Shown piece after piece: positions 60,317 through 60,354 of a stretch of DNA of 60,354 bases. The DNA lies in the NCBI GenBank assembly GCA_947625255.1, contig CANQNT010000018.1:1-60354 (forward strand). Direction: 5' to 3'. The notes under the pieces are model-generated. The model saw nothing but the letters and a program-made list of their open reading frames with translations, had not been told where the DNA came from and did no database searches. The translations under genes and the position numbers were made by a program. Each line of letters starts with the position of its first letter. Position 1 is the first letter of the stretch. Source of the stretch: an uncultured Acetatifactor sp. (GTDB lineage Bacteria > Bacillota > Clostridia > Lachnospirales > Lachnospiraceae).

Positions 60317-60354
60317 AACTGAGTTGCTGCGGAATGCGGCAGCAGACGCACCTT

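Overview
The window reads as a chromosomal segment of an anaerobic, spore-forming, gut-type Firmicute, most likely a member of the Lachnospiraceae. The grounds are family content and gene order: a Bacillus-like replication/maintenance block (decarboxylase, holB, ricT, trmN6, rsmI), Ala/Pro/Glu-rich surface proteins with a VPKTG-type sortase signal, a flavin reductase-rubredoxin fusion, CotF-like small spore proteins behind a consensus sigma-G promoter, and sugar genes (alpha-L-rhamnosidase, rhamnose mutarotase, hexosamine-kinase-like enzyme, GDP-fucose salvage enzyme). There is no sign of prophage, IS element or CRISPR array. Nearly all of the sequence is core chromosome; the clearest accessory insert is a methyltransferase/nuclease cassette near 38-41 kb.

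Layout. 0-11.7 kb (+): tRNA-Phe, an L,D-transpeptidase, then a tight run of HD-domain protein, Orn/Lys/Arg-type decarboxylase, pyruvate kinase, guanylate-kinase-like protein, holB, ricT, trmN6-like methyltransferase, rsmI and a large membrane protein. 11.7-15.3 kb: convergent pepF (-), a sigma-G-type spore pair (+), and two tandem paralogous lipoproteins (-). 15.5-22.8 kb (+): acyl-ACP thioesterase, CvfB, a CdaR/PucR-like regulator and the division cassette ftsE-ftsX-EnvC-like M23 factor-S41 protease. 23-31.2 kb (+): mannose-1-phosphate guanylyltransferase, bifunctional fucokinase/GDP-fucose pyrophosphorylase, cell-wall amidase, rpe, metG.

31.4-36.7 kb (+): sortase-anchored repeat protein, YesL-like membrane protein, an orphan multi-sugar ABC ATPase (UgpC/MsmK type), a second CdaR/PucR-like paralog and an uncharacterised protein behind an unusual leader hairpin. 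36.7-37.9 kb (-): a radical SAM activase preceded by a small-type SRP RNA with a consensus promoter. 38.1-41.2 kb (+): a fused m5C/m6A DNA methyltransferase and a putative PD-(D/E)xK nuclease. 41.3-49.4 kb: redox proteins, tadA, rhamnose mutarotase, a nucleotidyltransferase of the aminoglycoside type, a D-lactate-dehydrogenase-like enzyme, alpha-L-rhamnosidase and, divergently, an N-acetylhexosamine-kinase-like protein. 49.5-51.3 kb (-): a membrane protein and tRNA-Ser. 51.6-60 kb (+): pfkA, dnaX-ybaB-recR, galM, a LysM protein with Gln/Ser repeats, a membrane-anchored beta-propeller-like protein and a CvpA-type protein. The window closes with two tandem strong promoters that probably drive an rRNA operon just outside it.

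Most notable signals: the two-gene modification/restriction-like cassette with a promoter-hairpin leader; two genes (35788 and 56445) whose Shine-Dalgarno lies inside a terminator-like hairpin directly abutting the ATG; the perfect sigma-G promoter of the spore pair; the ManC-Fkp pair implying GDP-fucose production; and a RicT protein with a long Arg-Gly-Asp/Glu tail.
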